Assembly: GCA_030522415.1 (NCBI GenBank)
Contig: CM060112.1
Span: 10,716,501 to 10,780,500 of the forward strand
Direction of reading: 5' to 3'
From: Channallabes apus
Taxonomy: Eukaryota > Chordata > Actinopteri > Siluriformes > Clariidae
DNA length: 64,000 nt
Under the pieces are notes generated by a model, which saw nothing but the letters and a program-made list of their open reading frames with translations, searched no databases and was not told the origin of the DNA. The translations under genes and the position numbers were made by a program. Shown here piece after piece: positions 25,701 through 39,400 of this stretch. Positions within the stretch are counted from its first letter, which is position 1. Every line of letters starts with the position of its first letter.

Positions 25701-28700
25701 GATTGGTTTGGTGGGTGGGTGGTTGGTTGGTTGGTTGATTGGTTTGGTGGGTGGGTGGTTGGTTGGTTGGTTGGTTTGGTAGGTGGGTGGTTGTTTTTTA
25801 GTTGCAGCATGTTCTTTCTTCTTGGATCCATTCTGTTGCTTCATGTTAGTAATAATCAGAGGTGCACAAAATACACTTGAAAATCTACAACATCTAAAAT
25901 CTAATCCTACAGTTGAGTAAAAGTAGAGATTCTACAAGTAAAAGTAGAAGTCATCCATTTACTTGTGTACTTGAGTAAAAGTACAGAAATACCTTCAAAT
26001 TAGCTTACAGTATGTACTAAATGTACAGGGCTCTCTCTGTCTCTTGCTGTCTCTCTCTGTCCCGATTGTACTGTTTCCGTTTCTGATTTCGAACACCTGT
26101 TACTGCAATAGACATGTCCCAGAGGAAAGGCAAGTCACATAATTATTTATAACAGGTTGTGAAATTTCTGCTTGAAATACTGTACTACACACCACTGTGG
26201 TTAAGTAACGCAACACCGTGCAGAAATGTAGTTCTCAGGGAGTTTTTCCTTGCCACTGTCACCGTCGTCCTTGGCTTGCTCATCAGGAACAATCTTATCA
26301 TTTTGATTCATACACGTTCACATCTCATACAAACTTAAATAATTCTTTTGATTGTGTAAAGCTGCTTTGCGACAATGTGAATTGTTAAAAGCGCTATACA
26401 AATAAAATAAATTTATTGAATAGTTAAGTAAAAGTACAGATATTTGCTGTGCTTTTAACCAGAGTAAAAGTTATAAAGTATCCACTAATACAGCTACTCA
26501 AGTAAAGTACCGATACATGGAAAATCCCTATTATCGTTGAGATCTTACTTGATTAAACATCAGTCACAGATCGATTTCCCCTGGCTTATTGCTTTCTTTG
26601 TTGAACATGACAGAGTTCTGAGAAGTTCAGGGTCAGAGATGGAGTTCATTACACACTCATTTGTGTGAAGTTCACCAAATCTGCTTATTTCACAGGCCGT
26701 GAGTAACACAGATGAAGCTGAAAAGAATCGATGGTAGCCATAACGATAGCTGACAGGCTGAGGCCGGGCTCGGTCTCTTAGCAGCCGTACAGTACAGAAG
26801 CCCAGATGAATCTAAGCAGGAGAGAGAGAGCTTTTTTTCCCTTGGTACTGCATCAGAGCACGGTGAAAACGGTTGTTGCAGAAGTAAGACATAAAGCCTG
26901 GACATGCCTTAAGGACTTTGTAATGGCACATGCCTCTTACTGTATGTCCTCAGTAATTACTCCCCCTTTTATGTACTGTCATTTTCAATGTAGTATAGCA
27001 TAATAATTATGCCCCATCAATAAGCTAAGTCTCGTAAATCTCTGACGTATTACTGTGCCATTTATTTTTATGATAGTTTCACCGTTCTTTTTTTTTTAAC
27101 TTAAGAAATAAATCTATATTTCTAATACTTATGTCTTTCTCCAAAAGCAAAAAATATCTTGCAGACATTTCAGGCTTCATTAAACCCCTAAGCCTAAGGG
27201 TGAGGAGAGGGCAAAAGCGAAGGTTGGAGCCAAAGCCTGTGTTTAATGCATGACTTAGTGAGTAATTTGGCTCTGAACCAGCAGAGTGGAGACTCGTGGG
27301 CCTGATGGACCTTGACATATTGTGGCTCATTAGCCTCCGTCTACTAATGATCATGCCATCATTTATCCCAGCTACAGGTACCTGTTACTACTCTATACTG
27401 TAAATACATCTCACTTCAGCTTGGCATCCTGTCATGACACCAAGGGACCACTATACCACATGCACGTTTAATCATTTTCACTACAAAAGTATAAGCTGCA
27501 CAAACATACGCTTTTCATAATATTTATCGTTTTGTATTATTGTTAATGTTCATTCTCCCATGTGTACAGTGTAACAGTCTTGAGCCACCCCTCATTTTTT
27601 CATATTTTGCTTCCAAAGAGACAGAACTTCTTGTATTTTTAATGTACTCTTGAGGAATTAGCTCAGTGACCTTTAAGTCATTCAAGCATAATAAAACTTC
27701 TAGTTTAAGGCATGAACCATTAATAAACAGGTGTGGATAATGATCAGGGCCCATATTCACAAAGCTTCTTAAGCCTAAAAGTTGCTCCTAGTAATGAAAT
27801 TCAAAAGATTTTCTTAGAACTTCCTCTTATATTTAGGACTAAATCTTAGTAAAGATAAAAATGATTCAAAAAACTTCTTAGCCCTACAAAACAGCTTCTA
27901 ATGTAAAAATTGTTAAGATTAGAGAATAGGACTTTTAAGAGGATTTCTAAATCAGAGGACAAAATGGCGGAAAGAAGAAATATTCTCCAAACACTCAACG
28001 TAAAAGTAAACACTGCTCTTCTGTCCAATTTTTTTTCTTGTTATTTTTCTTGTTAAGTCTTGGTTTACAAGTACAGAGTATCATGTACCACACATGCGCT
28101 TCTTGTTTTGACGCCGAGCGTCACCTGATCACAACTGAGCCAACGTTTTTTCTCTCTCTTGCACTGCGGAATTGTGGGTAATCGTCTCCCCTGCTGGGTC
28201 TTCATACGGGTCTCTTACTGGTATAATCAACATCCGTGCATGCGTGTACTGTTTACTATAACACTTTGACCGTGTGTGTGTGTGTGTGTGTGTGCGTAAA
28301 ACACATTTTGTTTTGTGTTTGAAAGTGCGTGTGTACAAGTGTGTCTACTGTTTATTATAATACATGTGTGTGCGCGCGTGTAAAGCAAAAAGTCTCATTA
28401 GAGAGGTAAAAGATCCATTTTCTCCCTCAGCCTGCCGTTATGTGTGCGCGCGTAATTTGACACTAATCTGTGCCCCTTCACACACACGCACACACTCTCT
28501 CGCCTTCATACCCCTCCCCAGTGTTTCTACACAAACACTGCTCTGTCGCAATTCTTTTCAAAGGTAAAGTGCCGATTCAATTGTTTGTTTGTTTTACTTT
28601 ACAGCAGTAATTCCATTAGTATGCGCTCACTGCTGCTCAGAAAGGTTTACTGTGTAAGATGAGAAGGGGGAAAATTTATTTTTACTTTATATTTTGTGTT

Positions 28701-30361
28701 AATTATTTTTACATTTTACATGAATAATTTAAGTTTCCGGCGGCGCGGTGGTGTAGTGGTTAGCACTGTCGCCTTGCACCTCCAGGGTCTGGGTTCGATT
28801 CCCCGGCCAGGCTCGATTCCCGTCTCTGTGTGCATGGAGTTTGCATGTTCTCCCCGTGCTTGGTGGGTTTCCTCCGGGTACTCCGGTTTCCTCCCACAGT
28901 CCAAAGATATGCAGGTTAGGCTAATTGGTGTTCCTAAATTGCCCGTAGTGTGTGTGTGTGTGTGTATGTGTGTGTGCCCTGCGATGGATTGGCACCCTGT
29001 CCAGGGTGTACCCCGCCTAGTGCCCGAAGTCTCCTGGGATAGGCTCCAGGTCCCCCGCGGCCCTGAACACAGTTAAGCGGTATAGAAAATGAATGAATGA
29101 AATGAATGAATTTAAGTTTCCATTATTTCTTATGGGGGAATTTGCTTTGGTTTAATGTTTTGGAATACGAGCCCACTTCTGGAACGAATGATGCTCGTAA
29201 TCCAAGGCTCCAGTGTAATAAAATCATATGGTAAATAAATGTAAGAACTTAAATATAGTAACTACTGTGTGGAAATTGGTTCCTTCAAAAGTAGACACTT
29301 TCAACATTTGGCTGTTTTAATTAACTTTAAGATATTTAGGCTATAACAGAAACTTTGCATAAAGTAGCCTGTAGTCATGATTATACAATTTCTTTATATA
29401 CAAACATTATGATTTCACTGTCTATTCTATTATCATGTATTCTGTTTTCACAAAGAGCACATTTTAAGATCGTAGCAGATTTTTTAATAAACCAATCACA
29501 GTCCTTGAATTGCTGCGTCATCTCTAGCAACCACACCTCCTCACTAAGGTTTTTGTACTTTCCTTCCTCAGAGTTGCTCTGAGAATTTTTCTAAATCACT
29601 TTTAGTCTAGGACTCCCCGCTAGGACTTTTTAACCTAATATAGGAGCTGTCTGAGAGAATTCTAAGAAACTTAAATACTGGCCCTGATGATATTCTGGTG
29701 ATGCTGAATACTGAGTGGTTGGATCAGATAAGAGGGGAAATGAGGTCGCTGCTGAGATGTTACATAAACAGCCAATCTTTAGTCACTTTGGGCCAACTCT
29801 TGGGCCAACCCTTATTTTTACATATTAGATTAGATTTAAATAAGTGAAGAATTGATACTTCCAGGGCCAGGTGTTCAAATCTCATGTTTTCTCAAGACAT
29901 CTCAATTGCTAAGTGGTGTTTCCAAATAGCACTTAGTGTGCGAGTGTGTGCCTTGTGCCTTGTTGGCACCTCACCCAGGGTGTGTCTTGTGCCCTAAGTT
30001 TCATGGCTCTGGGTCCCCTTGACCCTGATACAGGATAAGCAGTATAGATATGGATGGATGGGTGGGTACACAAATTAAAAATAAAATGTCTTAAATCATA
30101 TTAATTTATTCATGCACGTTCCATACATGAAGCTCCACAGGGCCGTTTAACCAAAGCTTTAGACGATACTTTAATGGCAGATTACTGTTCTGTAATCTTG
30201 CATCATTTCTCCAGCTGTTCAGTGAACACGTGTATCTGAATGGTCAGTGCCATCCATCTTAATTCCTTTAGTCGCGTGTCTCATTCTGCAGTGGATGACA
30301 GAAGACGGGACGATCAAAGGACAAGCTTTTTGCCTTTATGATGCTGCTGCACCAGCAAAGT

Positions 30362-30403
<42 letters not shown>

Positions 30404-33400
30404 TCTCCCAGTCCCCATTTCTGTCGGCTCATCTACTGTATCTTCTTTCTCCGTCTCTCAGCTCATGTTTTGCCGGAGGCCGGTGAGCAGCTACGGATTC
30501 TTATGCTTTTCCTCCCATAAGTACAAGATAACAAATAAATCAGTGTAAAGCCATGCCCGCTGACATACACACTCAATCCCCTCTCATGGTCTATTAGTCA
30601 GCAGAGCTTAAATCCTCTTCTGTGTGCTGCTTCATGGCTCATCTGGGATCACGAATCATTTCAAAGCAAAAACAGGCCATTTTAAAGTGGAGGTTTTTTT
30701 TTCATACCTGAAAGAGGAATCTCATTTGTTTTATTGTCCACAATGCAATTTCGAAGTGACCTAGTTTGATTTGCCTGCATGTCCACTTTAAATGTACTGT
30801 AGTGCAAGGCAGGTAAAAATGAGCTACTTAGCCAGTCCTCAACATGATGATTCGATGTCGGATGGGAAAAATGTATTCAGCACTGACAAGATCTAAAGCG
30901 CTTCACCACTCCAGGCTCAGGTACCTGGTGGAAGTTTTTTTTATTTTTTTGTCAGTGGGATTGTTCTTGTCACAAATTTGACATGAAGAAACCTCACACA
31001 ATGTTCCAAATGATGAATCCGTGAAATACTGTATGTAAAATAATGGAATATGTTATAAGGTTCGGCTAGACGAACATATTGGACGAATCAGAAAATATGA
31101 TTCTTGCGCAGCAACTTAACTCCAGTAATCAGCAATGATGTTTACATGGTCAGTATTTCTCTCAAAATAACAAAAATGATTTTACAGTTTACATGATTGC
31201 AGGAAGGCGGCGCGGTGGTGTAGTGGTTAGCACGGTCGCCTTGCACCTCCAGGGTCTGGGTTCGATTCCCGTCTCTGTGTGCATGGAGTTTGCATGTTCT
31301 CCCCGTGCTTGGTGGGTTTCCTCCGGGTTCTCCGGTTTCCTCCCACAGTCCAAAGATATGCAGGTTAGGCTAATTGGCGTTCCTAAATTGCCCGTAGTGT
31401 GTGATTGGGTGTGTGAGTGTGTGTATGTGTGTGTGCCCTGCGATGGATTGGCACCCTGTCCAGGGTGTACCCCGCCTAGTGCCCGAAGTCTCCTGGGATA
31501 GGCTCCAGGCCCCCCGCGACCCTGAACACAGGATTAAGCGGTATAGAAAATGAATGAATGATTGCAGGACAGTCTATTAAAGTTGCGCTTTTGCATGGTA
31601 TGTAGCCAACAATCCAAGAGAGATGGAAGGAAGTAAAAGAACAAGAAAACCAAATTGGACAGAAGAGCAGTGTTTACTTTTACATTTATTGTTTGGAAAA
31701 TATTTCTTCTTTCCACCACTTTGTCCTCTGCTATAGAAACTCTTAAGCCTCTTAAAAGTCCTCGTCTCTACTCTTTACAATTTTTACCTTAGGAGCTGTT
31801 TTTAGGGATTAGATGTTTTGTGAATCTTTTTTATCTTTACTAAGATTTTATCCTAAATTTAAGGGGAAATTCTAAGAAAATGTCATAATTCTAAGAATTT
31901 TCTTAGAATTTTGTCAATAGGAGCAACTTTTAGGCTTAAGAAGCTTTGTGAATACGGCCCTGGAATGTTAGCGAATTTTCCCTCCCGGAAACTCGTCACA
32001 TCACCTAATGTGAACCCTACGTGGGGCAAACGTGCGCCGAAGGAATATATTTATTCCAACAATTGAGAAACAATCGGATCAAGGGTTTAAAAGGGAATAT
32101 CAAAGGGTTGCGCACCATTTATATGGAAATTCACTCCGATCAGGCCTGATCGGGTCACATTGTGCAACATCCAAGCAGGAGTTTACATGATGCAGTTTTA
32201 TTCCAATTATTATTATCATTTTAGGATCAATCAATGTAAACGCACCATGTGTTGTTGGTTAGATGAATAAATGATTATCTTGTGTTTTGTCTTTTGAGAG
32301 TCTGTGGTGCAAAAGTGTTAATGTGATGAGCACCACTATGAAACAAATTATATTATCACAGTGGTCATAATTTATAACTCATGTTAGGGGCTCATCTAAA
32401 CCTTTCTAAGCACTAGATTTTTAGACCTTGTTGAGGTCATATTCATTAAGCTTTTAAAAATCCTCTGAGTTAAAAATCCTTAAAAACTTTTAGCTAGGAG
32501 TCTTACCTTGGACCAATCTCAGAGCAACTCTGAGCAGAGGAAGGAAGAAAAATCTTACATCATTGAGGAGGCGGGGCTGACCCCATTGCTAATGGTGGCA
32601 CATTCTTCTATAGACTTAAGAAGCAATAGTTCTACGTGGGTTGACCCATGGGGTCGGACGGGTTCGGTTGATCTTTACAAAATACTGTAGGTTTCAGACG
32701 GGGATATCCATGGCTAACAGAACGTATTTAGCCTAACTGTTATTAATAAACTTACAACTTTCTGTCACTCTCTCTGTCATCACACACACACACTCACCAA
32801 AAGCAAACAAAGATTTATTATTAGAGACTCACTTTTTCCACTAAATGGTACCCGAAGCTTTTGTCTTCTGTACACTGCACTTACGCCACCAGCATAAAAA
32901 CTCTTTATATGCTTTTTTGTCATAAGCTTGGAACAATATTCTTTTTATATTTCATTTATAGCTTCTGAGAGAGGAGGACAAAGTTCTCTCTCGCTCACTC
33001 AGAGTCTGCTCTCAGTGCACTCCTCCGACCCATTTATCAGAAGGGGGCAAATAAACATCATCATGTTTTTTCTGGGTCAGCAGGTGCGGGTGCAGGTGTA
33101 TATTAGGACGGGGCAGGGTGGGTCGGGTTGTTTCTCTTTTCTGTTTGGGTGCATGAGGAATGACATGCAAAATGATAGCTTTTAGCAAGATGTTCTGACG
33201 AGAGGAAAAGACGAGTGTGTGTGTGTGTGTGTGATGGGAGAGAGTAGTCACACCTTGAAATGCAGAGTCATCCATCATGCTTGCAGAAGCATGAGACGTT
33301 TCTCTAATAGAAAGCTCTACATAAATAGACTGGCTGTTATGTTTTTTTAGGTATTTATTCTGTATGATTTATAGAGCTGGCGGTGTGTGGTTGTTGTTTA

Positions 33401-36400
33401 GAAGATTTCCAGAAAACAGAAGCATATTTAACCTCCCTTAAACACTTGCGTTTAAAATATATGATGCTGAGGATCAATCTGTAAGAAAAGAAATCAGCGC
33501 TTTAGTGAATTTCGCTGATTTATAATCGATTTATTGCTTTACAATCTTCTCTTGTGCTAGAAATGCATGTGCGTTAGAGCCGGCGCTCCTTTATGCATCG
33601 TGTGGTACGAGGATGCGTTTCCCCCACACACTCAGCACATACAGTACAGTACCAGTCAAAAGTTTGAACTCAAGTTTGGATTTGTTTTTTTACAGCAATA
33701 GTGAAGATTTCAAAACTATGAAATAACAGATATGGCATTAGATACAGACAGTTGTTATTTTAAGACATGACAGTCAGCTGTTCTGGAATAGTTCTTGCAA
33801 GAATTGTATTGTCAAGTGCATTTGTAAAACCCGTCAAGCACCAGGATAACACTGTCTCTCATGAAGCAGAATATCATTGTCGCTTACACTCTGTTATTAA
33901 ACCAGTCAGTTCCTGACCTACTGTATACCCAATGGACAAAAGTATTTGGCCAAACCTGCATTGACACTGTGTCCAAATACATACACTTCAATATGGAGTT
34001 GGTCCTCCTTTTTCAGCTGCGACAGCTTCCCCACTCTTCTTGGAAGGCCGTCCACAATATTTTGGAGAGTTTCTGTGGAAATTCATGTCCATTAATTCTG
34101 TAGAGCATTTATGAGGTCAGGCGCTGGTGTTGGACGACAAGGCCTGGCTCACAATCCCTGTTTCAGAAGGTGCTCGATGGGGTTGATGTCAGGGCTCTGT
34201 GTTAGGGCCGATCGAGTTCTTCCACACCAAACTCATCAAACCACGTCTTTATACTATAGCCTTGCTTTGTGCACAGTCATGTTGGAATAGAAAAGGGCCT
34301 TCCCCAAACTGTTGCCAAAAGTCAATAAAAAGCATAGCATTGTCCAAGATGTCTTGGTACTGTAAGCTGAAGCATTAAGATTGCCCTTCACCTTGGCCTT
34401 TTAGCACTCGTTGTGAATTTAATAGTTGCTTTTCATTCAACATGCACAGAGTGCTGTGAGTGAACTTCTCTTTTGGGTGCTCTCTCTGGGCTTCTCTCTA
34501 TGCCTTTATACTGTATATATAGCCATCATAAGTTAAGTTAGGTCTTTGTTTGCCACATGTGCAGTGTATTACTGCACAGTAAATTCTTTCTTTGCATGTG
34601 GCAGCATCGGGGCCGGGATCCGAGCACAGGATCAGTCATGATACAGCACCCTGGAGTTGACAGGGTTAAGGGGCTTGTTGAAAGATCCAACAGCAGCAGC
34701 CTACCTTGTGCTCAGTAACCCAGAAACATAACCCCCTGGGTTACCACTGCTAAAATAAATATCTATCAGAACAAGCCACAGGTGGAAAGCATGTTACCTG
34801 TAGGTGATGCTCGAGGAACCAGCTTTGAGGAACCAGATATTTTAACAAAAATATACCAAAACGTAAATGAATGCTGTAGAAGCTTAATAAAGCTAATGAA
34901 AACATAACAGCAGCCCTGGCCCAATTTAACCCCTGCATGTACTGTAGATTAGCAAGCATAATACAGTTACATCATGTATGGCTTATATTGGATATTTATT
35001 GTATTAAATTTACAGAATATTATATTATATTTTTCCTGATCTTGCTACAGCACATGAGATAAAATGGTTACTACACTAGCAGCAGTGATCACCACCCGGG
35101 GCTCAGGATTTGACCAGGATTCGCGTTGTTTCCCCGCTGGATAGCTGATGAACACAAATGTCAGTGGAAAACAGATAAAACTGTCTTCCAGGTTTTTGAC
35201 CTCATATGATGTGGCATTATAAAACCACAGACAGATGGCCAGGCGAAATGCCGACTGGTTCGACATCACAAGCCAGAACTCTGTAGACATACAGTATTTT
35301 GGTATTTTTAGCCTTTTGGTCTCATTGTATTGCCAGACAATTTTGCTGCTTTCTAAAAAATTAATGCCTTAAATTAGAAAATGATCTGGCAATAGAACGA
35401 GAGAAAGATTGAAATGGGTTCAATATGCTTACATGTTTTTTAATGTACAAGGTGGTATCAAAAAGTTTCGAGACTAGTCATGTAACACGCCAACAGATGG
35501 CAGCACAAGGCTGCATGCACAGGCACAGGGAGTACCAACCTTCATAAGTCAGCGTGCCAAAAGACATCGTCCTGCGTACATCGGGAGCTGTGCAACTGGT
35601 GCTATTTCAATTCAATTCAATTCAATTTTATTTATATAGTGCTTTTAACAATGGTCATTGTCTCAAAGCAGCTTCACAAAAATTAAAGAAATTTAACAAA
35701 AAAAAAAAAAAAAAAAATTATATATTATATATAGAATAATTATATATAAAATAATAAATAAATAAATAAAATTATAATAGAAAATAAATAAATAAAAACA
35801 AATAATAATAATAATTATAGAAAAGAAAATAATTGGAAGTGTGGATGTGTGAGAAAAATGTGCAGATAATAATGAGACGAATGAATGAAATTTCTCTGAT
35901 GAGCAAGCCAAGGGTGACGGCGACGGTGGCAAGGAAAAACTCCCTGAGATGGCATTAGGAAGAAACCTTGAGAGGAACCAGACTCAACAGGGAACCCATC
36001 CTCATTTGGGCGATAACAGATAGAAATGATATAACATCTTGTGTGTTGTGCAGGTGAAAATTCAATATGACAGAAATTATTTAAATTGACATGAAGACCA
36101 GTTCAGCATAGGGACGAGTCAGTAGGTGTAGAGGGCAGATGAGGTCTGGATCACTGGAAGCACAGGAGCAGCATGTTTAGCTCCAACCATCATAAAGCTG
36201 AATCCAGTTGGAGCTGGTCCTTCTCTGGATGCCTCAGGAACCTCGCAGGGTCGGCCTTTGTCTACTGAAGCTGGCAAAATCTCCCGATGCCTCGGGATGG
36301 GTAGAGAAATACAGAACAGATGGGGAGAATTAGCGTAGTTGCCATTCGGTATAGGTGTACTGGAGTATGAGTACTGGGATGAGTTATGTGTATGCCAGAT

Positions 36401-39400
36401 TAAAAAAATGCGTCTTGAGTCTACTTTTGAACTGAGAAACCGTGTCTGCTCCCCGAACACTGTCTGGAAGGCTATTCCAAAGCTTTGGAGCTAAATATGA
36501 AAAAGCCCTACCCCCTTTTGTAGATTTTGAAATTCTGGGAACTACCAGAAGTCCGGAGCTTTGTGATCTTAAGGCGCGTGGTGGATTGTAGCGTATCAGA
36601 AGACTGGTTAGGTATGTGGGAGCTAAACCATTTAAGGCCTTGTATGTAAGTAATACTATTTTGTAATTTATTCTAAACTGAACAGGTAGCCAGTGCAGGG
36701 ATGATAATATTGGGGTTATATGATCATATTTTCTGGATCTAGTGAGAACCCTGGCAGCTGCATTTTGGATTAACTGAAGCTTGTTTATTGAGGATGCAGG
36801 ACAACCACCTAGTAATGCATTACAATAGTCCAGTCTGGAGGTCATGAATGCATGAACTAGTTTTTCTGCATCAGATACGGATAAGATGTTCCTAAGTTTA
36901 GCAGTATTTCGAAGATGGAAAAAGGCTGTTTTTGTGATATTTGAAATGTGATTTTCAAAAGACAAGTTACTGTCTAATATTACTCCCAGATCTTTTACTG
37001 CTGAGCTGGTAATAACAGTACATCCTTCTAAGCGCAAGCTGAATTGTGAAAGCTGTTGTGTGCTGGTTTTTGGGCCAATAAGTAATATCTCTGTCTTATC
37101 TGAATTTAATAAAAGAAAGTTATTGGTCATCCAATCTTTTATGTCCTGGACACACTCAGTTAATCTAGACAACTTAGGTATTTCGTCTGGTTTAGTTGAG
37201 ATATATAATTGGGTATCATCAGCATAACAATGGAAACTAATCCCATGTCTTCTAATGATGTTACCCAAGGGAAGCATGTATATTGAGAACAACAGAGGTC
37301 CTAAAACTGACCCTTGTGGGACCCCATATTTCACTGGCATTATACCAGATGGTTCTCCATTTAGATCTACAAAATGGTAGCGATCAGACAGGTAAGATCT
37401 AAACCATTTTAGTGCCTGTCCCTGAATACCTATATAATTTTGTAAGCGATCTATGAGAATATTATGATCTATAGTGTCGAATGCAGCACTAAGATCAAGC
37501 AGGACTAGCAATGAGATGCAGCCTTGGTCTGAAGCTAAAAACAAGTCATTTGTAATCTTAACTAGTGCAGTTTCTGTGCTATGATGGGGCCTGAAACCTG
37601 ACTGAAATTCTTCAAGGATGTTGTTATCCTGCAAGAATGTGCAAATTTGAGCTGATACTACTTTTTCTAGTATTTTTGATATGAACGGGAGGTTTGAGAT
37701 CGGTCTGTAATTTTTTATTTCATTCGCGTCCAAATTAGATTTTTTAAGAAGCGGCTTAATAACTGCTAACTTGAAAGGTTTAGGGACGTGACCTAGATGT
37801 AATGAAGAATTAATAATGTTTAGGAGTGGCTCTCCAACCGTAAGCATCACTTCTTTTAAAAATCTGGTTGGGATTGGGTCTAACAGGCACGTTGTTGATT
37901 TAGCCGAGGTGATGAGTTTATACAGCTCTTCCTGTCCTATACCTGTAAAGCAGTGAAAATCTAAATGTGAAGCTATAGGCTGAACTGGATCGTGAGATAC
38001 TATTAGAGGTTGAACCTCCATTATTTTCTTCCTGATATTATTGATTTTTTCATTAAAGAAGTCCATAAAGTCTTCACTTCTAAACTGTGATGGGATACTC
38101 TCTGCGGGCATCTTAGGTTTTGTTAGGCGAGCCACTGTACTAAATAAGAACCTGGGATTGTTTTGGTTTCTTGCTATCAGTTGGCTAAGATGCTCGGTCC
38201 TAGCAGTTTTTAGAGCCTGTCTATAGCTGCACATACTGTCTTTATACGCAATTCGAAAAACTTCTAATTTAGTTTTCCTCCATTTTCGCTTGAGGTTACG
38301 GGTTGCTCTCTTTAGGGCACGAGTATGACTGAGTATGACGAGTATTCTGACCACCTGCTTTACCCTGTCTGCTCTTTCATCACGTACAGCAAGTTAGAAA
38401 AAACGTAAAATTCTGCATGAAACTGAGACGAAGCGACAGTCTTTATAGTGGTAGAGCCCATCATCTGTATGACAAAAAAAGGAGAGACCGGTCCACAGTT
38501 CGACCGAGTGCACGCTCATCGTCTTTTTCACCATTCGTAGCAATGTGCATCAAGAATTCGTCCCTAGGGGCCAGACTGTCAATAGTACAGTGAATTCTAC
38601 TGTCAGGTTTTAAGGCATCTTAGTAAGGATGTATGGTGAAAAAACAGAGCTTCAGGAAATAAATTAGGAAACTTTTTGATACCATCTTGTATGTATGTCT
38701 GCATTCCTATTTGTCTAAACCTAAGCAGTTAATTAATTTCTAAAAATCTAAATCGCATTGGTCGCATCCAAGTTGAAAGCATTTGGCCTTGTTTTGTGGA
38801 TAAAACTTTTGCGTGATCTTACAACAGAAATCATTCTGTTCAATCACCAAGAAGAGTTACTGTATAATAAGGATTTTTTAAAGGTGATTTCAGAGAACTA
38901 CTCACAGTGTGAGAAACATCAATGGGTTTAGATCAGATTATTATGGAGTTAAGAGGATTACCGCTCCAAGTGCATGCTGTTTATGGAAATGCAAATGCAG
39001 TATATATTTGCCGTATGAAACTTGAAACTGGTGCTGATCAGCATCTCTCTCTCTCTCTCCCCCCCTCTCTCTTTGTCTCCTATATCACAGCCGTGTGAAG
39101 ATGTCTCCATCCTGCTGGCTTCTCCAAAGATGCTTCTCCCATCGTGCAGCGAGTTGGCAGCCAGCACGCCGCTCTCCATGCACCACCAGCTCCAGCTCCT
39201 GCAGCAGCAGCTCAGCCAACAGCAACAACAGACCCAAGTGGCTGTCGCTCAGGTACGAGGAACAAACAGACAGATATTCTGCACAACAAGTGTTAGGATC
39301 AAACTGATGAGTGTTTCATTGGCTTCTAGCCTATGTGCAATCATTTAAAATAAATATATACCTGTGTGTGTTTGAATACATATATATATATATATATATA

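Larger units (their letters stand above)
27745..29687 (-). mobile_element. Harbinger-like DNA transposon, with nested insertions
   Basis: The left end CAGGGCCCATATTCACAAAG and the right end (inverted) CAGGGCCAGTATTTAAG are flanked on both sides by ATGAT. Near 27960-28045 the - strand reads [10 protein letters not shown], the start of a Myb/SANT-like domain also seen in the copy at 31600-31962. Nested inside are a Tigger-like right end (about 28570-29217) and, within that, a SINE (28739-29108). The superfamily is inferred from the Myb-like remnant. Confidence 0.55.
35448..38689. mobile_element. mariner-like element interrupted by a LINE
   Basis: The left terminus CAAGGTGGTATCAAAAAGTT and right terminus (inverted) CAAGATGGTATCAAAAAGTT differ at one position in the first 20. 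Each is flanked by TA (35446-35447, 38690-38691), as for Tc1/mariner. Only about 155 bp remain on the left and about 310 bp on the right of the LINE. The right part contains VKFCMKL-like coding on the + strand, reminiscent of a mariner N-terminus. Confidence 0.7.
18671..39090 (+). other. NOS1AP: NOS1AP intron (about 20.4 kb)
   Basis: Bounded by GTAAAC at 18671 and TATCACAG at 39083-39090. Most of it is mobile DNA or simple repeats, listed separately. The stretches 18680-19050, 19500-19960, 20200-20770, 23150-24240, 26540-27730, 30100-31180, 32700-33640 and 38700-39080 show no recognisable gene; some may hold regulatory elements, which cannot be judged from one sequence. Confidence 0.85.

Noticed and set aside
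25550..25880. Pro-Thr-Asn-Gln-rich (-) and Trp-Val-Gly-rich (+) ORFs
   Set aside because: Translations of the GGTT minisatellite in several frames.
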